NCBI GenBank assembly: GCA_020345785.1
Contig: CP070771.1
Span: forward strand, 4,081,425 to 4,093,469
DNA length: 12,045 bases
DNA from: Desulfobacterales bacterium
GTDB taxonomy: Bacteria; Desulfobacterota; Desulfobacteria; Desulfobacterales; JAFDCJ01
Direction of reading: 5' to 3'
The first letter of the stretch is position 1. Each line of letters begins with the position of its first letter. This document shows positions 1-7,360 of this stretch, piece after piece. The translations under genes were made by a program, and so were the position numbers. Under the pieces are notes generated by a model that ran no database searches, was not told where the DNA came from, and was given only the letters and a program-made list of their open reading frames with translations.

Positions 1-2
1 GA

Positions 3-119
3 GTAGATCCGTGGGGTGTTTATAAAGAGGTTGGATTTGCAAGACCTGATTGGGATAAGGTTAAATTTGAATTAGATCAGGACATCTTAGGGATTAAGAT
101 TGAATTGGCGGCTATGTAA
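3..119 (+). CDS. 3' end of an unidentified gene (partial)
   Basis: An open frame enters from the left edge of the window and ends at TAA 117-119. The 38 visible residues begin VDPWGVYKEVG and end ELAAM. The other two plus-strand frames close within 25 bases, and a well-formed intrinsic terminator starts 6 bases after the stop, so this is most simply the C-terminal end of a real gene. I do not recognise the family from so short a tail. The tail is hydrophilic and acidic, with no metal-binding or membrane motif. Confidence 0.55.
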   Translation, partial: VDPWGVYKEVGFARPDWDKVKFELDQDILGIKIELAAM

Positions 120-124
120 ATGGC

Positions 125-161
125 CAGGATCAGGCAGAGTCATTTATGATCCTGCTTTTTT
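125..161 (+). terminator. Intrinsic terminator of the upstream partial gene
   Basis: Perfect 8-bp stem CAGGATCA (125-132) / TGATCCTG (147-154) with a 14-nt loop, followed by C and six T residues (156-161). It lies just behind the stop of the partial gene and is a standard rho-independent terminator. Confidence 0.85.
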
Positions 162-1013
162 AATATACCTGCTATGTATTTGTAATGATCTCATATGGTT
201 CAAAATTATGATACTCAAATGATATCTCGAAGTAGGCAATCGATTTTTTTGACCCATACCTTCTATTTTAATTTAACCTTAAAAGCCTGCTGAATATCAA
301 ACCGGAATCATTAGCCTTCATTTTATCAGGATAAATTATGCTGGATATATAGAGAAGGCAATGGACCAAACGCCCGTTAAAGGGAGCCGAGATCCGAGGC
401 AATAACAGAGATGAAGTTATTTCCGAAATGTCACATTGTGGCAAATTTTTCATAAAATATGGGAAATTTTTTTCACATTTCGAAGAGGCCTAATTAGATT
501 CGGTTGGGTTAAGTAATTGTAATGAATATGGCTTTCAAAAACATAGGCCAAAGCAAAATTATTGCATGATTCTTGCAATTCTTATTGCTTCAACAACCGT
601 TTGATCAAATGCGGGCGCGTCTAAGCATTATGCCTTCAGGAATATTTCGGAAGTTTCCCCGGAAAGGATATTCTGAAAGTTCCCAATGTCTCTCCCGGAA
701 AGAGCAGCCTTTGGGAGTTTCTGAAGTGAGGCTTTGAATTTTTACACCGAAAATTCAAAGACCGATGATAGGGGGTGGTGGCCCCGTTGCGGGAAGTGCT
801 TAGAAATTAAGGGAGGGTCAGTCAATATTTGGCTGGCCTTTCGTTATATTCGAATCTTTTTCTTATACCCCGTGCCATGCGTCCTGAGCCACCCGCTTAC
901 CCGGGATGACACAGCTATCATAATGAGGGGAAGGCTGCCTTAAGTGCCATTCCGTGATCGGCAACGGTTTTGAAAAGTGAGATTGGTATCCGAAAGAAAA
1001 GTCCTGATTTCGA
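162..1013. other. Gene-poor intergenic region, 850 bp
   Basis: No convincing gene is seen here. The left half is AT-rich. Open frames at 268-453 (minus) and 734-943 (plus, TTG start) lack good ribosome binding sites and recognisable motifs. A stop-to-stop stretch ending at TGA 727-729 reads as about 34 residues (with KVPNVSPGKSSLWEF) but has no start codon. It may be an eroded gene remnant, but I cannot support that. The last ~30 bases before 1014 show weak similarity to the flank of the repeat copy near 5150. Confidence 0.5.
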
Positions 1014-1156
1014 GTAGGTTGGGTTGAGCCCGACCGAGACCGATAATGTTGGGTTTCGTCCCTCAACCCAACCTACGAAAGTCATACTCTGAGGTCGATA
1101 TGGATTCCTAGGGGCGAAACCCAACACAGCCATGAGACGGTTTGTCGTTCAATCAC
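1014..1156 (+). repeat. Interspersed palindromic repeat, copy 1
   Basis: A 143-bp element starting with a stem of perfect 15-bp arms, GTAGGTTGGGTTGAG (1014-1028) and CTCAACCCAACCTAC (1062-1076), followed by an ~80-bp tail that contains GGCGAAACCCAACACAGC. The reverse complement of 4989-5136 matches it. By hand alignment the first 24 bases are identical, then comes a divergent spacer (11 versus 16 nt), then 28 identical bases, then 13 mismatches in the last 80. The element ends at the stop codon of the fusion gene on the minus strand and could form a strong hairpin behind that gene. Translated frames inside it (FVGWVEGRNP-type) are repeat-derived, not proteins. Confidence 0.85.
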
Positions 1157-3180
1157 TACTTAGTAAACTCCGGTTTTCTTCTTTCCAGAAAAGCCGAGAT
1201 GCCTTCCTTGGCTGCCTCGGTGCAGGCGATCTCACCGAAGCCCCGGTAGCCGATCTCAAGCGCTTCGGCCAGGTTCTCCGTTGCGACCGCCTGTTTAATG
1301 GTGCGGGCCGTGATGCCGACCGCCTCTTTGCTCAGCAATTGCCTGCCCGCCATGGGCTCAGCGGGAATGCTTATTTCCGGAATGTCCACTTTGCCGTCCG
1401 GGATGCCGGTGACCTTGCCCTGTAGCTTGTCGATCTCTTCGATGGCGGCTTGAAAAAGGCGTTGATGGCTGTCCACCAGTTCGGCCACCATGCCGATTTC
1501 GGCCGCATCTTTGGCGCTCAAGGCTTTGCCGAAGCAGATCATGTCATGAAACAAAGCCGCGCCCCGGGGCCATTTGCGATACGGCACCACACATCCGCCT
1601 ATGCCCGGCAATATCCCGAGCGTGATTTCGGGAAATTGCAGAATGGCATTTTCCATGGCCACGATGCTGTGGCAGCGAATGGCAACTTCCAGGCCGCCGC
1701 CCATGGCCAGGCCGTTTAAGGCGGCTACCACCGGTTTTTTCATTTGATCCATAAACACCTGAACTTTGGCGCAGTCCCGGGCGTACTGGGCCGAGGCCTC
1801 GGGGTCGCCCAGCATCGAGGGGAATTTGCCGATATCCGCCCCGGCGGAAAAGGCCGCCGTGCCGCAGCCGGTAATGACAAAACCCTTTACGGCGGGATCA
1901 TCGGCATACTGCTTTAAGACCGCCAGAATTTCATCGGTCAGCTCGTCATTGAGGGCGTTCATGGCCTGGGGCCGCCGGATGGTGATAATTTTAACGTCCT
2001 CGCGATCATCGACCAGGATAAAACGCTTAAAATCCTGATAGGCGGCAAAGGACTGTTGCGCCCGGGGAAAGCCCGGCCGGTCTTTTTCAAATCTTTGCAT
2101 GATGCGATTGACTTCTGCCTCGCCCAGTTTGCGCATGAGGTCCAGCGGCCCCATTCTGAACCCCAAGGCCACCTGGCAGCCGAAGTTTAAGTCTTCTTTG
2201 GTGCCGATGCCGCGGTCGATAATGTCAAATGACTGGGAAAACAGGATGCCCAGCAGCCGGTCGCGAATCATGTTTTTAGTCTCTTCGCCGACCTTAACGG
2301 TGCTTCCCGGGCGCGGCGTGAGCCAGCGATCCACCGAAGCCAGAATGGGTGCGGGTTTATAGTGGGCGCCTTCCTCCATTTGAAGGGTGTTGGTTTCAAT
2401 AATGATGGGATTGCCGTTGGCCATGTTCAAGACAAAGAACGGGCCGGCAAACACAAACTCCTCGGCGGTTTTATCGACCTGGCCGGCGGTGGCGCTGTCC
2501 AACAGATACGCGGATTCGTTGCACCAGTTGTCAAATATGCGGTCCAGAACAAAGCAAATGGCATTGTCGGTGATGATGGGGGCCTTGCCGGTCTTGGCAA
2601 AAAACCAGAACAAATAATCCAGCACGTCCTGGCTGCCGCCTTCCCAGGAGATCACTTCAACCGGAAGACTGCGCCAGGCGGGTGCGAAAAAGTGAGTGAT
2701 TGAGGTGCGTTCAGGCTTATCCATTTTTGAAAATATTCTATCCGCCGGAATCGAACTGGTATTGGAAGTGATAATGGTATCCGCGCCGACGATTTTTTCA
2801 ACCATACCGAAAATTTTCTGTTTGAGCGGAATGTCTTCAGTGGCGGCCTCGATGACCAGTTTGCAGTTCCTGATCTTTTCATAGTCCGTGGTATAAACGA
2901 TGTTTTCCCGGACGACGGCGGCTTTTTCCGGTTTCATCTTTTTTCTGTCGACAGCCTTCTCGGTATAACCGATGATACGCTGTTCAGCTTTTTTTAAAGG
3001 CTCTTCGACGACATCTACCAGAAACAGTCGGCAGTCCGGCATGGCGCTTTTCAGGTAGTAGCCGATGTCCGGTCCGATAGTTCCGGCGCCGATGACGGCA
3101 ACTTCGTCCGGCAGTGGACGATCAGGTTTTATGAGCAGGGGGTTATAGGCCGAGCGGTAGAGTTTTTTCTGATTCGTCAT
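1156..3180 (-). CDS. Bifunctional 3-hydroxyacyl-CoA dehydrogenase / enoyl-CoA hydratase
   Basis: Cytoplasmic 674-aa fusion predicted to hydrate enoyl-CoA and oxidise the 3-hydroxyacyl-CoA with NAD. Residues ~23-205 form the Rossmann dehydrogenase domain: GAGTIG at 31-36, acidic D56 after strand 2, SNTSS at 139-143, H163 in HFF and E175 in VEVI. C-terminal dehydrogenase repeats follow at ~205-380 (GFRMGPLDL at 340-348). A crotonase domain occupies ~395-600, with SAGADI (445-450), GGGLE (E498) and PE (E518) matching the two catalytic glutamates of hydratases, 20 residues apart. The order dehydrogenase-then-hydratase is the reverse of E. coli FadB and resembles archaeal crotonyl-CoA hydratase/3-hydroxybutyryl-CoA dehydrogenases. 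Oddities are D213 where family members have the substrate-contacting Asn (FIVNR becomes FVLDR), and HFFAP instead of HFFNP. The ATG has only a weak purine-rich site (AAAGGGA, 10 bases upstream). It is transcribed divergently from trpB2. Substrate is unknown; short-chain or aromatic-derived CoA esters are possible. Confidence 0.9.
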   Translation of the reverse strand: MTNQKKLYRSAYNPLLIKPDRPLPDEVAVIGAGTIGPDIGYYLKSAMPDCRLFLVDVVEEPLKKAEQRIIGYTEKAVDRKKMKPEKAAVVRENIVYTTDYEKIRNCKLVIEAATEDIPLKQKIFGMVEKIVGADTIITSNTSSIPADRIFSKMDKPERTSITHFFAPAWRSLPVEVISWEGGSQDVLDYLFWFFAKTGKAPIITDNAICFVLDRIFDNWCNESAYLLDSATAGQVDKTAEEFVFAGPFFVLNMANGNPIIIETNTLQMEEGAHYKPAPILASVDRWLTPRPGSTVKVGEETKNMIRDRLLGILFSQSFDIIDRGIGTKEDLNFGCQVALGFRMGPLDLMRKLGEAEVNRIMQRFEKDRPGFPRAQQSFAAYQDFKRFILVDDREDVKIITIRRPQAMNALNDELTDEILAVLKQYADDPAVKGFVITGCGTAAFSAGADIGKFPSMLGDPEASAQYARDCAKVQVFMDQMKKPVVAALNGLAMGGGLEVAIRCHSIVAMENAILQFPEITLGILPGIGGCVVPYRKWPRGAALFHDMICFGKALSAKDAAEIGMVAELVDSHQRLFQAAIEEIDKLQGKVTGIPDGKVDIPEISIPAEPMAGRQLLSKEAVGITARTIKQAVATENLAEALEIGYRGFGEIACTEAAKEGISAFLERRKPEFTK

Positions 3181-3233
3181 GTCGACGGTCCCTTTCTTTG
3201 CATTTAATGAAAAACCTTTTCAACGATAATTTT

Positions 3234-3274
3234 CTTGACTAAGGTCTGTATACCGTATACACATTCAAGTCAAG
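3234..3274. promoter_or_regulatory. Symmetric operator with overlapping divergent promoters
   Basis: The sequence shows a perfect 15-bp dyad TGTATAC-C-GTATACA (3247-3261) and, exactly symmetric about the same centre (3254), CTTGACT (3234-3240) and AGTCAAG (3268-3274). Each outer arm supplies a -35-like TTGACT, one per strand. At 17-bp spacing the matching -10-like hexamers are TACACA (3258-3263, plus) and TACAGA (complement of 3245-3250, minus). The core therefore lies across both -10/spacer regions, where a bound repressor would block both genes. GTATAC cores are common in GntR-family operators and dyads of this kind also occur for TetR-family regulators; assignment to either is inference, and no regulator gene is in the window. 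Confidence 0.6.
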
Positions 3275-3306
3275 ACAATTCATGAATGACTCTTAGATCC
3301 CTAAGT

Positions 3307-3329
3307 GACTAATATTACTAAAATTAGTC
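3307..3329. promoter_or_regulatory. Second dyad (ACTAA boxes) upstream of trpB2
   Basis: Inverted arms GACTAAT (3307-3313) and ATTAGTC (3323-3329) surround another ACTAA copy, giving three ACTAA/TTAGT half-sites in 23 bp. A small hairpin CTTAG-ATCC-CTAAG (3292-3305) sits just before it. It lies between the putative promoter and trpB2, so it could be an additional operator. The resemblance to TrpR-like ACTAG half-sites is too loose to assign. Confidence 0.3.
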
Positions 3330-3377
3330 CTGATTTCGCGGGATGGAACTGCGTGATCGTAATAAACGCGTAGGCAT

Positions 3378-3415
3378 CTGCCGCAGCTGCAGGGCAGGCA
3401 AGATTGCCTATTTTT
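3378..3415 (+). promoter_or_regulatory. Possible attenuator hairpins in the trpB2 leader
   Basis: AGGCA (3396-3400) / TGCCT (3405-3409) forms a 5-bp stem with loop AGAT, followed by A and TTTTT (3411-3415), terminator-like. An alternative stem CTGCC (3378-3382) / GGCAG (3393-3397) shares bases 3396-3397, so the two are mutually exclusive, as in terminator/antiterminator pairs. A 24-codon frame (ATG 3343 to TAG 3415-3417, containing CRSC) runs through it, but it has no good ribosome binding site and no Trp codon. The stem is short, so this is weak. Confidence 0.3.
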
Positions 3416-3506
3416 AGTCATTCTTTTAATCAGCTCATTCTTCCCGGGTGGTCCGGGTGATGTTGCTGCTATCGTTGAACGTTAACCAATCAGCAAGGAG
3501 GGTGCA

Positions 3507-4883
3507 ATGGAAACCAAAAAAGTTTTTTTGACCGAAGATGAAATACCACGCCAATGGTACAACGTGCTCGCGGACATTAAAATGAATCCACCTCTGGGTC
3601 CGGATGGAAACCCGGTAAGCCCTGACATGCTCGCCCCGGTTTTCCCGATGAACCTGATCGAGCAGGAAGTCAGCTCAGAAAGATGGATCGATATTCCGGA
3701 AGAAGTATTACGCGTTCTGAGAATCTGGCGCCCTTCTCCGCTGGTCAGAGCTTACGAGCTGGAAAAAGCCTTGGATACGCCGGCCAGAATTTACTACAAG
3801 TATGAGGGCGTCAGTCCTCCGGGCAGCCATAAACCCAACACGGCCGTTGCCCAGGCCTATTACAACAAAGAATTCGGGATTAAACGTCTGACGACTGAAA
3901 CCGGTGCCGGTCAGTGGGGCAGCGCGCTTTCATTTGCGTGTTCCCAATTCGGACTCGAATGCAAGGTTTTCATGGTCAGAATCAGCTTCGACCAAAAACC
4001 CTATCGCAAAACCATGATGGCCACCTGGGGTGCGAACTGTGTTGCCAGCCCCAGCACGGAGACCAAGGCCGGCCGCCAGATCCTGGAGCAGAATCCGGAT
4101 ACCCCCGGAAGCCTCGGGATTGCAATCAGTGAAGCCATCGAAGCGGCTGTGACCGACGAGTCGGGTCAGACCCGCTACTCATTGGGCAGTGTTCTCAACC
4201 ATGTCATGCTCCATCAGACGGTGATCGGTCTGGAAGCCAAAAAACAGATGGAAAAAATCGGCGAGTATCCGGACGTGGTCATCGGGTGCGCCGGCGGCGG
4301 CAGCAATTTTGCCGGACTGGCGTTTCCATTTGTCTATGACAAGTTCAACGGCAAGAATATCGACATACACCCGGTTGAACCGGCGGCCTGCCCGACATTA
4401 ACCAGGGCACCATTTGCCTATGATCACGGGGATACGATTGGAATGACACCGCTGCTGGCCATGCATAGTCTCGGCCACACCTTTGTACCTCCGCCTATGC
4501 ATGCCGGCGGTCTGCGCTATCACGGCATGGCGCCCACGGTGAGTCAGCTGGTCGATGAAGGCATCCTGGAGCCCAAAGCATATAATCAAATCGCAACTTA
4601 CGAGGCCGGCATGCTGGTTGCCAGAACCGAGGGCTTCATCTCCGCGCCGGAAACCAACCACGCCCTGGCCTGTGTGGTCGATCTGGCCAGAAAGGCCAAG
4701 GAGGAAGGCAAGGAGAAAGTCATTCTTTTCAACTTCAGCGGCCACGGGTTGATCGACCTCGGTGCCTATGAGCAGTTCCTGGCCGGCAATCTCCAAGATT
4801 ATGAGTATCCGGCCGATGAAATCGCAGAAGCGGAAAAGATTCTCGAGCAGTATCCCAAACCGCAGCATGTCAAAAGCCGTTAA
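3507..4883 (+). CDS. trpB2: Tryptophan synthase beta chain, TrpB2 type
   Basis: Pyridoxal-phosphate enzyme of 458 aa that joins L-serine and indole to make tryptophan in the cytoplasm. The Schiff-base lysine is K109 in [10 protein letters not shown]. The catalytic acid region is TETGAGQWG with E131. The phosphate-binding loop is GGGSN (263-267), and S411 in NFSGHG is the expected contact to the pyridine nitrogen. The length (~450 aa against ~400 for TrpB1), the N-terminal extension with WRPSPL (74-79) and QWG instead of QHG point to the TrpB2 subfamily, which often acts without TrpA. No trpA or other trp gene is in the window. The start is supported by AGGAGG (3497-3502) five bases before ATG. 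It is divergent from the dehydrogenase/hydratase fusion and probably shares its symmetric operator. It could use free indole, salvaged or from aromatic degradation. Confidence 0.93.
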   Translation: METKKVFLTEDEIPRQWYNVLADIKMNPPLGPDGNPVSPDMLAPVFPMNLIEQEVSSERWIDIPEEVLRVLRIWRPSPLVRAYELEKALDTPARIYYKYEGVSPPGSHKPNTAVAQAYYNKEFGIKRLTTETGAGQWGSALSFACSQFGLECKVFMVRISFDQKPYRKTMMATWGANCVASPSTETKAGRQILEQNPDTPGSLGIAISEAIEAAVTDESGQTRYSLGSVLNHVMLHQTVIGLEAKKQMEKIGEYPDVVIGCAGGGSNFAGLAFPFVYDKFNGKNIDIHPVEPAACPTLTRAPFAYDHGDTIGMTPLLAMHSLGHTFVPPPMHAGGLRYHGMAPTVSQLVDEGILEPKAYNQIATYEAGMLVARTEGFISAPETNHALACVVDLARKAKEEGKEKVILFNFSGHGLIDLGAYEQFLAGNLQDYEYPADEIAEAEKILEQYPKPQHVKSR

Positions 4884-4988
4884 GATGTCCTGATCGTGCG
4901 AAATTCGCACCATTGGGTGAAAAATTTTGTTCGTTATCCGCTACTTGCGGTCAAATGGCTGGGAAGCGGTGTTGGCCAACTGTGGGTG
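4884..4988. other. trpB2 downstream spacer with a small dyad
   Basis: GTGCGAA-A-TTCGCAC at 4896-4910 is a perfect 15-bp dyad 13 bases after the trpB2 stop. The hairpin would have a 5-bp stem and lacks an immediate T-run (a T-rich patch follows only near 4924-4932), so it is not a standard terminator. Nothing else was recognised before the repeat copy. Confidence 0.35.
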
Positions 4989-5136
4989 GTGATTGAACGA
5001 AAACCCGTCCCATAGCTGTGTTGGGTTTCGCCCTTAGAAATCCAAATCGGCGTCAGAGTTTGGTATTCGTAGGTTGGGTTGAGGGACGAAACCCAATCCC
5101 GCCGCGGCGGGATCGGTCGGGCTCAACCCAACCTAC
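4989..5136 (-). repeat. Interspersed palindromic repeat, copy 2 (inverted)
   Basis: Reverse-complement counterpart of the repeat at 1014-1156, with the same 15-bp arms GTAGGTTGGGTTGAG (5069-5083) and CTCAACCCAACCTAC (5122-5136). The spacer between the arms differs: here it holds a perfect 16-bp GC palindrome, TCCCGCCGCGGCGGGA (5097-5112), absent from copy 1. Weaker similarity to the other copy's flank continues to about 5160. The two copies face each other and bracket the divergent fusion gene/trpB2 pair. Confidence 0.85.
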
Positions 5137-5218
5137 CCGGAATCAAAACTTTTCGGTCCGGCACTAGTAAGGAAGCGGCGTTCATCTTGTTGCGGTGCAA
5201 TAACTGAAAAGCAGATTT

Positions 5219-5261
5219 AAGGTTTCAGTGTTAAGAATCTCTGTCTGACACCTGAAACCTT
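5219..5261. repeat. Inverted repeat / hairpin upstream of the Cys-rich gene
   Basis: Arms AAGGTTTCAG (5219-5228) and CTGAAACCTT (5252-5261) pair perfectly over 10 bp. The pairing extends inward (TGT / ACA) if one G is bulged. It is not followed by a T-run, so it is not a standard terminator. It may be a small interspersed palindrome. Confidence 0.55.
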
Positions 5262-5311
5262 ATCAGCTGAACTGTATGTTGGCGCGTAAACGGCCAAAAA
5301 GGTCGGATTGG

Positions 5312-5581
5312 ATGAGGATGAAAAAGACCTCAAATAAACTGGTGCGGCGTTGCCCGCGATTGGGCAACCCCGTGCCGTTTCAATATTGTAAAATCTGTGG
5401 TGATCAGCAGCAGCCTTGCTTTAAAATCCTGGACTGCTGGTGGGAACACTTTGATGTGGTACAGTACCTGAAAGACCATCTACCTGAAGCTCAGTTTAAT
5501 CAGCTAATGGAGCGGGATCCGAAGCCGAAGGTCGCGAGTTTGATTGAACTGATTGAACAGGCCAAAAAACACAACGGTTAA
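5312..5581 (+). CDS. Small cysteine-rich protein of unknown function
   Basis: An 89-aa protein from the chosen start. The first half carries five cysteines at 14, 26, 29, 36 and 42 (RRCPRLGNP, YCKICG, PCFKILDCWW), spaced C-x11-C-x2-C-x6-C-x5-C. That looks like a metal or Fe-S site, but it matches no named domain I know. The second half is predicted helical and charged (KDHLPEAQF, SLIELIEQAKK). I believe similar short proteins occur in other Desulfobacterota, but cannot verify this here. The frame is open from ATG 5276, which has no ribosome binding site; ATG 5312 has AAAAAGG nine bases upstream and removes a very basic 12-residue leader, so I prefer it. ATG 5318 is another option. It stands alone between a repeat and a terminator. 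No signal peptide or membrane segment is seen. Confidence 0.7.
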   Translation: MRMKKTSNKLVRRCPRLGNPVPFQYCKICGDQQQPCFKILDCWWEHFDVVQYLKDHLPEAQFNQLMERDPKPKVASLIELIEQAKKHNG

Positions 5582-5640
5582 ACGGAGCGGCGCAGTTTAT
5601 ATTAATGACAATCGCAGAAGTGATATGGTGCCTGTTTGCT

Positions 5641-5672
5641 AAAAGCTTGTCGCCTGTGGGACGGCTTTTTTT
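5641..5672 (+). terminator. Intrinsic terminator behind the Cys-rich gene
   Basis: AAAAGC (5641-5646) pairs with GCTTTT (5664-5669), with further pairing inside (GTC 5649-5651 / GAC 5660-5662), and the stem runs into seven T residues (5666-5672). It separates the small gene from serA, so serA probably has its own promoter between here and 5770. I could not pick that promoter with confidence. Confidence 0.65.
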
Positions 5673-5770
5673 CCGCTTACCTCTTTTTCCCATCACGCTC
5701 CGCTGTATATCACGGTACTCAGCCTTCCGGACATTTATCAAGCCAGAAAACTTTTTTCGTGGAGGATGTC

Positions 5771-7351
5771 ATGAAAGTTCTTGTTAGCGATAATCTCGGG
5801 GAAGTTGGAATTAAAATGTTTCAGGAAGAGCCGGGGATTGAAGTGGATGTCAAAACCGGATTGACGCCCGCCGAGCTCAAAAGCATCATCGGCGATTATG
5901 AGGCTTTAGTTGTTCGCAGCGCAACCAAGGTGACCGAGGATATTCTCGAAGCGGCCGTAAATCTGAAAGTTGTCGGGCGGGCCGGTATCGGTCTGGACAA
6001 CGTCGACATTCCGGCAGCAACCAAACGCGGTGTCATTGTTATGAATACCCCCACCGGCAACGTTGTCACCACTGCCGAGCATACCATCGCCATGATGATG
6101 TCCCTGACCCGCAACATTCCCTGGGGCACTGCCTCCTTAAAAGCGGGCCTCTGGGAAAAGAAAAAGCTGCAGGGAAGAGAGGTGTTCAATAAAGTCCTGG
6201 GAGTTGTCGGGTTTGGAAAAATCGGATCCATTGTTGCCGATCGTGCCCGGGGTTTAAGGATGCAGGTAATCGTGCATGATCCTTTTGTCGCCCCCGAGCA
6301 GATCGAAAAGGCCGGTTTTGAACCCGTTTCACTGGATGAGTTATTCAAAAGATCGGATTATATCACCGTTCATGTTCCCAAACTGAAGGATACGGCCGGT
6401 TTGCTGAACAAAGCCGCCTTCGATCGGATGAAAGACGGCGTCATGATCATCAACTGTGCCCGCGGCGGCATCGTGGACGAAGCCGATTTAAATGAGGCCA
6501 TACGCGCCGGCAAGATTGCGGGAGCGGCCCTGGATGTTTTTGAAAATGAGCCACCCGGTGTATGCCCGCTATTTGAAATTGAACGCGTGATCTGTACACC
6601 GCATCTGGGAGCGTCCACCCTGGAGGCCCAGACCAACGTGGCGGTGCAGGTGGCTGAACAAATCATCGCTTATCTCAAACACGGCACCATCATCAATGCG
6701 GTGAACGTGCCGGCTGTCAGCGGCGACCTGCTGGAGAAAATCGGTCCGCTGCTAACCCTGGCCGATCGCATGGGGTGCTTGTCGGCCCAGCTGTCGTCCG
6801 GTCCGGTAAAGGAGGTAGTGATTGAATATGCCGGAGATTTCCAGGAACTTGATCTTTCTTCCGTTACAACCAGCGTCCTGAAAGGTTTTCTGACCCCCAT
6901 GGTCAAGGATACGGTAAATTTTGTCAATGCCGGAGTGCTGGCAAGAGAAAGAGGGATTAAAGTCACGGAAACCACCCTGGCCGCGACCGAAGAATATGTC
7001 AATCTGCTCACCGTTAAAGCCGTTGCGAATGAAGGGACGAGCAAGGTTGCCGGTACCATTTTCGGACAAAAAGATCCGCGTGTGGTCAATATCAACAATT
7101 TCAGACTTGAAATGCACCCCCAGGGCCGATTCATTCTAATCCACAACCATGATCGGCCGGGTGCCATCGGCAGCATCGGGACCCTGCTGGGTGACAACAA
7201 CATCAACATCAGCCGCATGCGGGTCGGGCAGGAGCAGGGTGGAGATAAAACAATGATATTTCTGCGGACCGATCAAAGGATACCCGACGATGTCATGGAA
7301 AAACTGCGCAATCTGCCGCTTATCATCACCGTGACGCCGTTTGAACTATGA
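5771..7351 (+). CDS. serA: D-3-phosphoglycerate dehydrogenase
   Basis: NAD-dependent cytoplasmic enzyme that oxidises 3-phosphoglycerate to 3-phosphohydroxypyruvate, the first step of serine synthesis. The 526 aa match the usual length of the long (type I) form. The substrate domain comes first, with the Rossmann fold inserted at ~100-290: GFGKIG at 147-152, D170 at the end of strand 2, and the catalytic set R231 (CARGGIVDE), E260 (DVFENEPP) and H278 (TPHLGAST). An intervening domain spans ~320-445, and a C-terminal ACT domain begins ~451 (FILIHNHDRPGAIGSIG), the usual serine-binding regulatory module. The frame is open 45 codons further upstream, but GGAGG (5761-5765) sits five bases before ATG 5771 and MKVLVSDNL is the normal N-terminus. 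It supplies serine, a substrate of the nearby TrpB2. No other ser gene is present. Confidence 0.96.
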   Translation: MKVLVSDNLGEVGIKMFQEEPGIEVDVKTGLTPAELKSIIGDYEALVVRSATKVTEDILEAAVNLKVVGRAGIGLDNVDIPAATKRGVIVMNTPTGNVVTTAEHTIAMMMSLTRNIPWGTASLKAGLWEKKKLQGREVFNKVLGVVGFGKIGSIVADRARGLRMQVIVHDPFVAPEQIEKAGFEPVSLDELFKRSDYITVHVPKLKDTAGLLNKAAFDRMKDGVMIINCARGGIVDEADLNEAIRAGKIAGAALDVFENEPPGVCPLFEIERVICTPHLGASTLEAQTNVAVQVAEQIIAYLKHGTIINAVNVPAVSGDLLEKIGPLLTLADRMGCLSAQLSSGPVKEVVIEYAGDFQELDLSSVTTSVLKGFLTPMVKDTVNFVNAGVLARERGIKVTETTLAATEEYVNLLTVKAVANEGTSKVAGTIFGQKDPRVVNINNFRLEMHPQGRFILIHNHDRPGAIGSIGTLLGDNNINISRMRVGQEQGGDKTMIFLRTDQRIPDDVMEKLRNLPLIITVTPFEL

Positions 7352-7360
7352 AGATGATTC

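Noticed and set aside
268..453. Minus-strand 61-codon frame
   Set aside because: No Shine-Dalgarno, no recognisable motif, AT-rich DNA; likely chance.
734..943. Plus-strand 69-codon frame with TTG start
   Set aside because: Rare start, no family resemblance, and the opposite strand is equally open there.
918..1133. Minus-strand 71-codon frame
   Set aside because: It lies largely in the palindromic repeat and reads as the FVGWVE-type translation that such repeats give; no ribosome binding site.
3343..3417. 24-codon leader peptide as a gene
   Set aside because: No adequate ribosome binding site and no Trp codons; kept only as part of a weak attenuator idea.
4398..4913. 171-codon minus-strand frame inside trpB2
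   Set aside because: Antisense shadow of a strongly supported gene; no motif.
5636..5770. 45-residue N-terminal extension of SerA
   Set aside because: It overlaps a terminator hairpin and is unlike the family; ATG 5771 has a strong ribosome binding site.
6670..7218. 182-codon minus-strand frame inside serA
   Set aside because: Antisense shadow; low-complexity Ser/Thr/Leu-rich product typical of such frames.
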